Assembly: GCA_964480525.1 (NCBI GenBank)
Contig: CAYZOV010000001.1
Span: forward strand, 56,651 to 120,650
Length of the DNA stretch: 64,000 nucleotides
Direction: 5' to 3'
Source of the DNA: JAAZZIT01 sp964480525
GTDB taxonomy: Bacteria > Bacillota > Clostridia > Oscillospirales > Ruminococcaceae
A program made the translations under genes and the position numbers. How positions within the stretch are numbered: the first letter of the stretch is position 1; each line of letters begins with the position of its first letter. This document shows, piece after piece, positions 26,304 to 34,257 of the stretch. The notes under the pieces were generated by a model. It searched no databases. It worked only from the letters and a program-made list of their open reading frames with translations, and had not been told where the DNA came from.

Positions 26304-27302
26304 ATGGCTTTATTTGAATCTTACTCAAGAAGAGAAAAGCAGATTCTTGCTGTTCTCGCTCAGTATGGTATTAACTCAATCGAAGAATGTGCAGATATCT
26401 GCAAGGAAAAGGGCTTTGACCCATACAAAATCACAGAAGGCATTCAGCCAATCTGTTTTGAAAACGCAAAGTGGGCTTACACAGTAGGCTGTGCTATCGC
26501 AATCAAGAAGGGTTGCACAAGAGCTGCTGACGCTGCTGCTGCAATCGGTGAAGGTCTTCAGGCTTTCTGTATCCCCGGTTCAGTTGCTGACCAGAGAAAG
26601 GTTGGTCTTGGACACGGAAACCTCGGCAAAATGCTCCTCGAAGACGAAACAGAATGTTTCGCATTCTTGGCAGGTCACGAATCTTTCGCTGCTGCTGAAG
26701 GTGCAATCGGTATTGCTGAAAAGGCTAACAAGGTTAGAAAAAATCCACTTAGAGTAATCCTCAACGGTCTTGGCAAAGACGCTGCTCAGATTATTGCTAG
26801 AATTAACGGATTTACATACGTTGAAACAGAAATGGACTACTACACAGGCGAAGTTAAGGAAGTATTCCGCAAGGCATACTCTGACGGTCTTAGAGCTAAG
26901 GTAAACTGCTACGGTGCTAACGACGTTACAGAAGGCGTTGCTATTATGTGGAAGGAAGGCGTTGACGTTTCTATCACAGGTAACTCAACTAACCCAACAA
27001 GATTCCAGCACCCTGTTGCAGGTACATACAAGAAGGAATGTATCGAAAAGGGTAAAAAATACTTCTCCGTAGCTTCAGGCGGCGGTACAGGTAGAACTCT
27101 CCACCCGGACAATATGGCTGCCGGTCCTGCTTCATACGGTATGACAGACACAATGGGAAGAATGCACTCTGACGCTCAGTTTGCAGGTTCTTCATCTGTT
27201 CCTGCTCACGTTGAAATGATGGGACTTATCGGTATGGGTAACAACCCAATGGTTGGTGCAACTGTTGCGTGTGCTGTTGCTGTTGAAGAAGCTATGAAGT
27301 AA
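26304..27302 (+). CDS. GGGtGRT family protein
   Basis: 332-residue conserved clostridial protein named after its invariant motif, seen here as SGGGTGRTLHPDN. Other conserved-looking stretches are LGHGNLGKMLLEDETECFAF, the Cys-containing N-terminal half, and a Gly/Met-rich end (MMGLIGMGNNPMVGA). The function is unknown in the family. TAAGGAGG lies ahead of the ATG. It is cotranscribed with the IscU-like gene and uses the same restricted, high-expression codon set. Its last 12 bases and its terminator are duplicated 1.85 kb downstream, beyond the dNTPase gene. Confidence 0.9.
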   Translation: MALFESYSRREKQILAVLAQYGINSIEECADICKEKGFDPYKITEGIQPICFENAKWAYTVGCAIAIKKGCTRAADAAAAIGEGLQAFCIPGSVADQRKVGLGHGNLGKMLLEDETECFAFLAGHESFAAAEGAIGIAEKANKVRKNPLRVILNGLGKDAAQIIARINGFTYVETEMDYYTGEVKEVFRKAYSDGLRAKVNCYGANDVTEGVAIMWKEGVDVSITGNSTNPTRFQHPVAGTYKKECIEKGKKYFSVASGGGTGRTLHPDNMAAGPASYGMTDTMGRMHSDAQFAGSSSVPAHVEMMGLIGMGNNPMVGATVACAVAVEEAMK

Positions 27303-27369
27303 TTTCCAAGCTTTGATTTTGCTAATCACACAAAAAATATCCGCTCTCATTACGAGGGCGGATTTTTTG
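27291..27369 (+). repeat. Direct repeat copy 1 (gene end plus terminator)
   Basis: 79 bases covering the last four codons of the GGGtGRT gene and its terminator. It recurs at 29144-29224 with two substitutions and two single-base length differences. The pair brackets an AT-rich insert. Confidence 0.9.
27333..27369 (+). terminator. Terminator of the GGGtGRT operon
   Basis: ATCCGCTCTC pairs with GAGGGCGGAT around a five-base loop and is followed by TTTTTT. It lies within the repeated sequence. Confidence 0.9.
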
Positions 27370-27529
27370 TTGCTTTGTAACAGCATAAGATAATGAGTTT
27401 TAATATTTCTTTAAAATTTCAAAATATTAACAACCTTTATTAGATAATAATTCGCTAATTAAGGATACGCATTTGATAATTACACAGGTAAGATTTGATA
27501 TTATTATTGTGAATTTCACTAGTAAACAC

Positions 27530-27558
27530 TTGAAATAGTTAAAATATTATGGTATAAT
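27530..27558 (+). promoter_or_regulatory. Promoter P1 of the insert
   Basis: TTGAAA, 17 bases, TATAAT. Transcription would begin near 27565, more than 300 bases before the dNTPase gene. Confidence 0.8.
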
Positions 27559-27564
27559 TACCAT

Positions 27565-27740
27565 TAGAAGGTATACAATCTCTTAGAGTTTTCCACTGTC
27601 TCTTGTAATAACGGAAAGTCCGTGAAAACCAATGCGTTTATAAAGTTGATATTTGTGTTTTGTGATTTTCGGGAATCGTGCAACATAAAAAAACTGTCGT
27701 CTAAGAACCATCTGACAGCACGTCAGATAAAATATTCTTG
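27565..27740 (+). ncRNA. Possible structured leader or small RNA ahead of the dNTPase gene
   Basis: The stretch between P1 and the gene has no useful reading frame but several self-complementary pieces: GTTTTCcAC with GTGAAAAC (27588-27637) enclosing ACGGA/TCCGT, and a perfect ATCTGAC/GTCAGAT hairpin (27709-27727) that competes with CTGTC/GACAG. A second promoter-like site (TTGCAA, 16 bases, TATACA; 27770-27797) follows it and could serve the gene separately. That would make this region an independent transcript. No known RNA family is recognised. Confidence 0.35.
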
Positions 27741-27882
27741 ACTAAATTATATCAAATATGAAAACATGGTTGCAAATAACTCTATTCAAGTTATACAATT
27801 AAGAGATTGATTAACAGAAAAGCTATGTGCAAAGATAGAGTACATTAACTTTTGATTTGTAATTATTAAAGGAGGATTTATT

Positions 27883-29094
27883 TTGGATTTAAAATATCAT
27901 AAATTAAACAAAAAAATTGAAGAACAGATTTTAAGCGATAGGAAAATACATAAGCCTAATCCATATAGAGCAATTGATGACAATGTAATTAGACGAGAGC
28001 AAAATAAAGATAAATCTTCCCTTTTAAGGCCTGCATATTCTAGAGACATAGATAAAATATTGCATTTGCCTTTGTATAACCGATATAATGATAAAACACA
28101 GGTGTTTTCATTCTATAATAATGACGATATTACAAGGAGAGGATTGCACGTTCAACTTGTCTCCAGAATTGCTCGCAATATCGGCCGACTTTTAAATTTA
28201 AATCTTGACCTTATTGAAGCGATAGCATTAGGACATGATATAGGACATACGCCTTTCGGACATGCTGGAGAAAGATTTTTAAGCGAACTTTTACAGGAGA
28301 AAACTGGGCGATTTTTTAATCATAATGTTCACAGCACCAGAGTGCTTGATATTTTAAACAGAAGAAATATTAGCCTGCAAGTATTAGATGGTATACTATA
28401 CCATAACGGAGAATTTGAACTAAGTGAATATAAACCTTGCAAATTATATGGATTTGAAGAATACGAAGAACGTGTGGAGAATTGTTATTGTTATGGAAAT
28501 GACGCCATTGAAAAATTAGTCCCTATGACGTTGGAAGGTTGTGTTGTAAGAATAAGCGACATTATTGCTTATATTGGCAAAGATAGACAAGATGCGGTTA
28601 TTGCCAAAATAATTGATGAGGATTGTAGTTTTTCTTCTAATTATATAGGTCAAAAAAACGCTGAAATGATTAATAATTTAGTTGTTGATATAGTAAATAA
28701 CAGTTATGGTAAAGATTATATTAAACTTAGCAACAAAGCTTTCAATGATTTAAAAACGGCAAAAAAAGAAAACTATGAACAAATTTATATGAATTCTAAA
28801 ATTAATGCACTATATGATAGTACAATAAAGCCAATGTTTTCCGAAATGTACAATTACCTACTCAATGACATAAAAAACAATAATGTTAACGCCATAATAT
28901 ACAAACATCATATTTCGTATATAAAAAATGGGTTACGATTTTATAGTGATTTTGATTATATGTCGGAAGAATCTAATCAAATTGTCGTTGACTTTATTGC
29001 TAGTATGACAGATGACTACTTTATAGAATTGCACAAGCATCTTTTTCCTAAAAGCAAACACATTATTAATTACAAATCTTATTTTGAAAATTAA
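27883..29094 (+). CDS. HD-domain deoxynucleoside triphosphate triphosphohydrolase (dGTPase-like)
   Basis: 403 residues. The N-terminal half has the dGTPase layout: LRPAYSRDIDKILHLPLYNR, KTQVF, H89 followed by RIARNIGRLLNLNLDLIEAIALGHDIGHTPFGHAGE (HD pair 118-119), a later HN.HS segment and RISDIIAYIGKD. This family hydrolyses dNTPs to nucleosides and triphosphate in a metal-dependent way. Some members deplete dNTPs during phage infection, which fits a lone gene on an insert, but defence is inferred here. The start is TTG with a very strong AAAGGAGG seven bases ahead. Codon use is AT-rich, unlike its neighbours. It has no terminator of its own and relies on the duplicated one. Confidence 0.85.
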   Translation: MDLKYHKLNKKIEEQILSDRKIHKPNPYRAIDDNVIRREQNKDKSSLLRPAYSRDIDKILHLPLYNRYNDKTQVFSFYNNDDITRRGLHVQLVSRIARNIGRLLNLNLDLIEAIALGHDIGHTPFGHAGERFLSELLQEKTGRFFNHNVHSTRVLDILNRRNISLQVLDGILYHNGEFELSEYKPCKLYGFEEYEERVENCYCYGNDAIEKLVPMTLEGCVVRISDIIAYIGKDRQDAVIAKIIDEDCSFSSNYIGQKNAEMINNLVVDIVNNSYGKDYIKLSNKAFNDLKTAKKENYEQIYMNSKINALYDSTIKPMFSEMYNYLLNDIKNNNVNAIIYKHHISYIKNGLRFYSDFDYMSEESNQIVVDFIASMTDDYFIELHKHLFPKSKHIINYKSYFEN

Positions 29095-29143
29095 GGGTAT
29101 TTTATAAAGCGAAGTTTCAATATATTACTCTCAAAATTCTGTA

Positions 29144-29224
29144 GCTATGAAGTAATTTTCCAAGCTTTAATTTTGATAATCACACAAAAAATTATCCGCT
29201 CTCATTACGAGGGCGGATTTTTTG
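29144..29224 (+). repeat. Direct repeat copy 2 (gene end plus terminator)
   Basis: 81 bases matching 27291-27369 at about 95% by eye, including the GCTATGAAGTAA gene end, which has no gene in front of it here. It is the strongest sign that the intervening DNA was inserted. Confidence 0.9.
29192..29224 (+). terminator. Duplicated terminator behind the dNTPase gene
   Basis: Same ATCCGCTCTC/GAGGGCGGAT stem and T-run as at 27333-27369. It ends dNTPase transcription. The stretch from 29225 to the ilvA start holds only the ilvA promoter and leader. Confidence 0.88.
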
Positions 29225-29320
29225 CGTTCAGAATTTATCTATAACTTAAATATATCTATTTCAAAGCTATATATAACCCGTGGTTTTAACCTGTATTAAA
29301 AATTGGTATAGTTTTGTTTA

Positions 29321-29349
29321 TTGACTTTGACTTTTCACTGTGATAAAAT
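29321..29349 (+). promoter_or_regulatory. Promoter of ilvA-ridA-ilvB
   Basis: TTGACT, 17 bases, TAAAAT, with a ~90-base leader. In the leader CTTGGG (29378-) can pair with CTCAAG ahead of TATTTTT, a weak attenuator-like shape. Confidence 0.75.
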
Positions 29350-29442
29350 CGAATTGAAGTTGAGAAATTCAGAATTTTAAAAAGCTTGGGCGAAAATTTT
29401 CTCTCAAGTATTTTTACACAATTAAGCAAAGGTGGAAGAAAA

Positions 29443-30633
29443 ATGTTATCTCTTGATATGGTTTTTGACGCACAGGTTGTACTGAAAAAAATTATCCGTG
29501 AAACAAAATTAGTCAGAGCCTACGGAATTGCACCTGAATGTGAGCTTTACCTCAAGCCTGAAAATCTACAAATCACAGGCTCGTTTAAAGTTAGAGGCTC
29601 GGCATACAAAATTGCAATGCTTTCCGAAGAGGAAAAACAGCAGGGTGTTATCGCCTGTTCGGCAGGAAATCACGCACAGGGTGTAGCTTTGGCAGCAACA
29701 AAAAACGGAATAAAATCGCTTATTTGTCTGCCCGATTCTGCACCGATTTCAAAAATTGAGGCGACAAAGGGTTTTGGAGCAGACGTGTGCCTTGTGGAAG
29801 GGTGTTATGATGACGCATATCAGAGGGCGTTGGAGCTGAGGGACAGCGAGGGTTACACCTTTGTCCACCCTTTTGATGATGAATATGTCATCGCAGGTCA
29901 GGGTACCATCGCTCTTGAAATATTAAACGACCTTGACAACATAGACGCTGTGGTTGTGCCAATCGGTGGTGGAGGACTTATTTCAGGAATTGCGTATACA
30001 ATTAAAAAGCTTCGTCCATCAATCAAGGTTTACGGGGTTCAGGTTACGGGAGCACCTAGTATGTTTAAATCAATAAGGGACGGAGAAATCAAAAGCCTTA
30101 CGACAGTTTCAACCATTGCAGACGGAATAGCCGTAAAAATGCCGGGTGAAAATACATTTAATCTCGTCAAGGAATATGTGGACGAAATTGCACTTGTATC
30201 CGATGACGAGGTTTCGGGGGCAATTTTATCCCTTATTGAAAAACAGAAAATGATTGCCGAGGGTGCAGGAGCTGCAGCCGTTGCGGCAATTATGACTGAC
30301 AAATTCGACCTCAAGGGCAAGCGTGTTGTTGCTGTTGTTTCGGGTGGAAATATTGACGTAACAAGCCTTTCGAGGGTGATAGACCGAGGACTTAGAAATT
30401 CAGGACGCTCCACAAGTCTTTTAATTGAGCTTATTGACAAGCCGGGACAGTTAAAGGAAATATCCCGAATTATTGCCGATTGTGGCGGAAACGTCACAGG
30501 TGTGCATTACGAAAAGGGCAACACCAAAAGCGTCAACGGTTGTTATTTGAGAATTGAAATGGAAACAAGGGATTTTTCCCACGTTAATCTTATTACAAAA
30601 AGCCTTCGTTTGGAAGGATTTAAACTGGTTTAA
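29443..30633 (+). CDS. ilvA: Threonine ammonia-lyase (threonine dehydratase)
   Basis: PLP enzyme converting threonine to 2-oxobutanoate, the entry to isoleucine. Visible: the PLP lysine in GSFKVRGSAYK, SAGNHAQGVA, the phosphate-binding GGGGLISGIA, and a C-terminal ACT domain beginning near LLIELIDKPGQLKEI. At 396 residues with one ACT domain it is the clostridial form, between catabolic TdcB and long IlvA. ATG 29443 follows AAGGTGG. An in-frame TTG at 29386 gives an unneeded extension. It heads an operon with ridA and ilvB. Confidence 0.94.
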   Translation: MLSLDMVFDAQVVLKKIIRETKLVRAYGIAPECELYLKPENLQITGSFKVRGSAYKIAMLSEEEKQQGVIACSAGNHAQGVALAATKNGIKSLICLPDSAPISKIEATKGFGADVCLVEGCYDDAYQRALELRDSEGYTFVHPFDDEYVIAGQGTIALEILNDLDNIDAVVVPIGGGGLISGIAYTIKKLRPSIKVYGVQVTGAPSMFKSIRDGEIKSLTTVSTIADGIAVKMPGENTFNLVKEYVDEIALVSDDEVSGAILSLIEKQKMIAEGAGAAAVAAIMTDKFDLKGKRVVAVVSGGNIDVTSLSRVIDRGLRNSGRSTSLLIELIDKPGQLKEISRIIADCGGNVTGVHYEKGNTKSVNGCYLRIEMETRDFSHVNLITKSLRLEGFKLV

Positions 30634-30645
30634 AGGAGAAAATTT

Positions 30646-31029
30646 ATGCTTAACAAAATTCACACAGACAATGCCCCACAGGCAATAGGCCCATATTCGC
30701 AAGCTATCACTGTGGGAGATATGGTATTTACTTCGGGACAAATCCCACTCGACCCAAAAACAGGCACTTTGGTGGGAGAGGATATTTCCAGTCAAACTCG
30801 ACAGGCTTGTAAAAATCTAGGCGAAGTTCTAAAGGCGTCGGGAAGTTCGTTTGAAAACGTGGTAAAAACGGTATGCTTTCTTCAGAATATGGAGGATTTT
30901 GCACAATTTAATCAGGTTTATGCCGAATATTTTACTGAAAAGCCTGCAAGGAGCTGTGTAGCTGTCAAGGAGCTTCCAAAGGGAGCTTTGGTGGAAATTG
31001 AAGCAGTTGCTGAAATTTCAAAGAAATAA
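30646..31029 (+). CDS. ridA: RidA family 2-iminobutanoate/2-iminopropanoate deaminase
   Basis: 127-residue trimeric Rid protein that hydrolyses the reactive enamine/imine released by threonine and serine dehydratases. The sequence shows AIGPYSQAI near the N-terminus, TSGQIPLDPKTG, and the Arg in PARSCVAVKELPKGALVEIEAVA. Its place 12 bases after ilvA, the enzyme that generates its substrate, strongly supports the canonical function. AAAGGAG precedes the ATG. Confidence 0.95.
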   Translation: MLNKIHTDNAPQAIGPYSQAITVGDMVFTSGQIPLDPKTGTLVGEDISSQTRQACKNLGEVLKASGSSFENVVKTVCFLQNMEDFAQFNQVYAEYFTEKPARSCVAVKELPKGALVEIEAVAEISKK

Positions 31030-31053
31030 ATCGGTGAGGAAAGGACGTGAATT

Positions 31054-32715
31054 ATGCTTCTTAGCGGTTCAGATATAATTGTAAAAGTCCTAATTGAACA
31101 GGGCTGTGATACTGTTTTCGGGTATCCGGGTGGGCAGATTTTGAATGTTTACGACAGCCTTTACAAGTTTCAGGATAAAATTAACCACGTTTTGACGGCT
31201 CACGAACAGGGTGCTGTCCACGCAGCAGACGGCTATGCCCGAACAACGGGAAAAGTGGGTGTGGTTATTTCCACCTCTGGACCCGGAGCAACAAACCTTG
31301 TAACGGGCATTGCCACGGCTTATCTTGATTCAATTCCGTTGGTGGCTATTTGCGGAAATGTTCCCACCACGCAAATCGGCACGGACAGTTTTCAGGAAAT
31401 CAACATCACAGGTGTGACAAAACCTATCACAAAGAAAAACTTTTTCGTCAAGGACGTTAAAGATTTAGCCGACGCAATTAGAAATGCTTTTAAAATCGCC
31501 AAATCAGGCAGACCTGCACCTGTGCTGGTGGACGTTCCAAAGGACGTACAAATCGCAATGTGCGAATTTTTTCAAGCTGAACCTGTGACAAAAGACGAGC
31601 CTGTTTGTGCCGAAGAAAAACTAATTTTTGAAGCTTCGCAAATTTTAAACAACGCCAAACGACCTTTCGTGTACTTTGGCGGCGGCGTGGTTTCGGCAAA
31701 TGCACAACCGCAAATGCTGAAAATTGCTCAAAAGCTTGACGCACCTATGGGCTGTTCCCTAATGGGACTTTCGGCGATACCAACCCACACCAAAGGTTTT
31801 CTCGGAATGCAGGGTATGCACGGAAATTACGCTTGCTCGATGTCAATGCACAACGCAGACGTAATACTCGCTCTCGGTGTGCGTTTTAACGACCGAGTAA
31901 CAGGTAATCGCTCAAAATTTGCAAAGGGTGCAAAAATAATTCACATTGACGTTGACGAAAAGGAACTTAACAAAACCGTCACCTCGGCTGTTTCACTTAG
32001 AGGTGATGTAAAGCTGACGCTTGAAAAGCTTATACCACTTGTTAAAGCCTGCAAAAATGACGACTGGTGGCAGGTTGTGGAAAAATTTAAGGCTGACGAA
32101 AAAAGCTTTTGCGACAACCGAGAGGGGCTTACTCCACGGAAAATTATTCTTACACTGAATAAATATCTTGGCGAAAATACCACCGTTTGTACGGACGTAG
32201 GTCAGCACCAGATGTGGACGGCACAAAATCTGTGCCTTAAAAAGCCACGTCGTTTTGCTTCAAGCGGTGGCTTAGGCACAATGGGTTACGGACTGGGGGC
32301 AGCAATCGGGTCGGCATACGGCACAGGCGAACGAAGTGTGCTTGTCACAGGCGACGGAAGTTTCGGAATGAATTTAAACGAACTTGCTACGGCTGTTCGA
32401 TACAATGTGCCTGTTGTGGTAATCATTATGAACAACGGCGTTTTGGGAATGGTTCGCCAATGGCAAACTCTGTTTTACGACAAGCACTATTCAAATTCCG
32501 TACTACAACGCAAAACAGATTTTGTTAAACTTGCGCAAGCTTTCGGCGCTGACGGTGAAGCTATCGAAACCCCACAACAGCTTGATTTAGCACTAAAACG
32601 TGCGTTTGAGGAAAACAAGGTGTACGTTATCGACTGCAAAATTGACAAGGACGAATTTGTTTTGCCAATGCTTCCGCCCGGTGGAAGTATGGACGACATT
32701 ATCACCACCCTTTAA
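31054..32715 (+). CDS. ilvB: Acetolactate synthase, catalytic subunit
   Basis: ThDP enzyme making acetolactate or 2-aceto-2-hydroxybutyrate. Seen: FGYPGGQILNVYD with the catalytic Glu in AHEQGAVHAADGYAR, the FAD region with FNDRVTGN, and the ThDP/Mg motif GDGSFGMNLNELATAVRYNVPVVVIIMNN. 553 residues matches anabolic AHAS. No regulatory small subunit (ilvN) follows. The next gene is convergent, so the partner must be elsewhere or absent. It accepts the 2-oxobutanoate made by ilvA two genes upstream. Confidence 0.95.
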   Translation: MLLSGSDIIVKVLIEQGCDTVFGYPGGQILNVYDSLYKFQDKINHVLTAHEQGAVHAADGYARTTGKVGVVISTSGPGATNLVTGIATAYLDSIPLVAICGNVPTTQIGTDSFQEINITGVTKPITKKNFFVKDVKDLADAIRNAFKIAKSGRPAPVLVDVPKDVQIAMCEFFQAEPVTKDEPVCAEEKLIFEASQILNNAKRPFVYFGGGVVSANAQPQMLKIAQKLDAPMGCSLMGLSAIPTHTKGFLGMQGMHGNYACSMSMHNADVILALGVRFNDRVTGNRSKFAKGAKIIHIDVDEKELNKTVTSAVSLRGDVKLTLEKLIPLVKACKNDDWWQVVEKFKADEKSFCDNREGLTPRKIILTLNKYLGENTTVCTDVGQHQMWTAQNLCLKKPRRFASSGGLGTMGYGLGAAIGSAYGTGERSVLVTGDGSFGMNLNELATAVRYNVPVVVIIMNNGVLGMVRQWQTLFYDKHYSNSVLQRKTDFVKLAQAFGADGEAIETPQQLDLALKRAFEENKVYVIDCKIDKDEFVLPMLPPGGSMDDIITTL

Positions 32716-32718
32716 CAT

Positions 32719-32754
32719 GAAAAACACTCTCTGCAAGGCAAAGAGTGTTTTTTG
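32719..32754. terminator. Terminator between ilvB and the convergent HD-GYP gene
   Basis: AAAAACACTCT pairs with AGAGTGTTTTTT around a ten-base loop. The flanking A and T runs would allow it to work in both directions. Confidence 0.88.
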
Positions 32755-32763
32755 TTGCGACTT

Positions 32764-34071
32764 TTAATTTTGTTTTTTTGTGTTTTGAGAAAATTCGCCG
32801 TGAACCTGTTCAACTTTTCCTTTAATGTCTATAAAAATATCCGCAATAAGCGGGTCGAAATCCTGTCCGCTTCCCTGTTCGATTATTTCAAAACATTTTT
32901 CCAAAGGCATAGCGTTCCGATAACAGCGGTTTTGCGAAACTGCGTCAAAAACGTCCGCAACCGCCATTATTCTGGCGCACAAAGGTATTTCCTTTCGTTT
33001 TAAACCGTCGGGATAACCTTTGCCGTTCCATTTTTCGTGATGATACCTAGCCACCTCAAACGCCATTTTTCTAAAAGCTTCGTCGCCCAAATTTCTGAAC
33101 GTTTCACGAATTATGTCCCCACCTTTTTGGGCGTGTTTTTTCATTTCTTCAAATTCTTCCGCCGTCAGCTTGTCGGGTTTTTGCAAAATAGCGTCAGGCA
33201 CCGAAATTTTTCCAATGTCGTGCATTGGTGCGGCTTTCAAAAGATTTGTCACATAATCCTTTGTCAACACGTCTTTGTAATACCCCCTGTTTTGCAATTC
33301 GTCGGCAATCAGTTCCACATAACGGCTGGTGCGTTTGATATGTCCGCCGGTGCTGTTGTCACGGTTTTCAATAAGGTTTGCAAAACTCATGACCGTTTCG
33401 GTGTGAAAATGTGAAAGTTCCTTAATCGACGGACTTTCAAGATTTATGTAAACCCCCAGTATAAAAATAGTCACCGCCACACCCGAAATCAACGTTTCGG
33501 GGAACACCATTTGCACCGACGTTACCCCCGCCAAAGCAAGCAGATATGTAAAAACGCTGGCACGTTTTCGGCTTTCGATAAAACGCCACCGCCTGAAAAA
33601 AGCTCCCACCGTCAAAATTATGTATACTGCCGCCATTATAAAACAGGTGTATGCCGACACGCCCATAGAATAATTTGTATAATTTCCTTTGACATACCTA
33701 AGATTTCCTATGTTAAGCAAAACCACCGTAATATTTATTAAAAAAGGCGTAAATACGACCGTTTTACCGATTTTGCCTTTCGGAAACGCCCCCGTAATAT
33801 ACAGCATATATAAAAATAACGCAAAAATCACCGAATCCAGACTTATTAAAAACAACGCATGAAGAACCGTGTTAATCGTCGTGTCAACAAGTCTTTGACT
33901 GTTCACCGTAAAAGCCGTTATCCCGTCAAGTGCAACGCTTACAATCCCCAAAACAAGCAATTTCCCGAAAACATTGTCCTTGATTTTATAACTTTTACAC
34001 TCTCTCACATAAACGAACGCAATGTACAACAGCACCGCCAAACAACCGCATTGCAATCTGATGTGTTCCAT
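32764..34071 (-). CDS. Membrane-anchored HD-GYP domain protein
   Basis: 435 residues. The N-terminal half (to about 210) contains six or seven hydrophobic segments. The C-terminal half is an HD-GYP domain with ENRDNSTGGHIKRT, MHDIGKISVPDAIL, HAQKGGDII and HHEKWNGKGYPDGL, so the metal ligands and GYP motif are present. Members usually degrade cyclic di-GMP or a related dinucleotide. No GGDEF or response-regulator domain is attached, and the membrane part presumably senses an input. It is monocistronic between two terminators, with its own promoter and a 12-bp palindrome near the transcription start. Confidence 0.88.
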   Translation of the reverse strand: MEHIRLQCGCLAVLLYIAFVYVRECKSYKIKDNVFGKLLVLGIVSVALDGITAFTVNSQRLVDTTINTVLHALFLISLDSVIFALFLYMLYITGAFPKGKIGKTVVFTPFLINITVVLLNIGNLRYVKGNYTNYSMGVSAYTCFIMAAVYIILTVGAFFRRWRFIESRKRASVFTYLLALAGVTSVQMVFPETLISGVAVTIFILGVYINLESPSIKELSHFHTETVMSFANLIENRDNSTGGHIKRTSRYVELIADELQNRGYYKDVLTKDYVTNLLKAAPMHDIGKISVPDAILQKPDKLTAEEFEEMKKHAQKGGDIIRETFRNLGDEAFRKMAFEVARYHHEKWNGKGYPDGLKRKEIPLCARIMAVADVFDAVSQNRCYRNAMPLEKCFEIIEQGSGQDFDPLIADIFIDIKGKVEQVHGEFSQNTKKQN

Positions 34072-34091
34072 AAAATCCCCCTCTTTTTCTG

Positions 34092-34103
34092 TAACATATG
34101 TTA
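34092..34103. promoter_or_regulatory. Palindrome TAACATATGTTA, candidate operator
   Basis: Perfect 12-bp palindrome between the HD-GYP promoter and gene, about 20 bases downstream of the -10 box. Confidence 0.45.
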
Positions 34104-34119
34104 TGTAGCATACGTTTTA

Positions 34120-34147
34120 ATTATACTCATAAATTCCTTTTTGTCAA
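34120..34147 (-). promoter_or_regulatory. Promoter of the HD-GYP gene
   Basis: Minus strand: TTGACA, 16 bases, TATAAT, about 50 bases before the start codon. Confidence 0.82.
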
Positions 34148-34164
34148 TCCCCAAAAAGCGTTTT

Positions 34165-34212
34165 TCAAAAAAATAAGCGTTCCAACCTGAAAAACGGTTA
34201 CGGAACGCTTTA
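34165..34212 (-). terminator. Terminator of the ABC-transporter gene array
   Basis: Minus strand: AAGCGTTCC...AACC pairs with GGTT..GGAACGCTT, followed by TATTTTTTT, about 45 bases after the ATPase stop. Confidence 0.9.
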
Positions 34213-34257
34213 TTTAAAATGAGGGGTTTTAATGTTATTTAGTTTTTGATTATTTGA

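Larger units (their letters stand above)
27370..29224 (+). mobile_element. AT-rich insert with an HD dNTPase gene, bounded by ~80-bp direct repeats
   Basis: Everything between the first repeat (ending 27369) and the end of the second (29224) is visibly richer in A and T than the flanks and interrupts the spacing between the GGGtGRT operon and ilvA. It carries one gene, its promoters and a long leader, and no integrase, transposase or terminal inverted repeat. The structure fits integration at a gene 3' end with re-creation of the terminator, or a recombination event between repeats. The mechanism is inferred. Confidence 0.6.

Noticed and set aside
27757..27801. Fourteen-codon ATG frame in the dNTPase leader as a leader peptide
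   Set aside because: No ribosome-binding site, and its composition is that of random AT-rich DNA.
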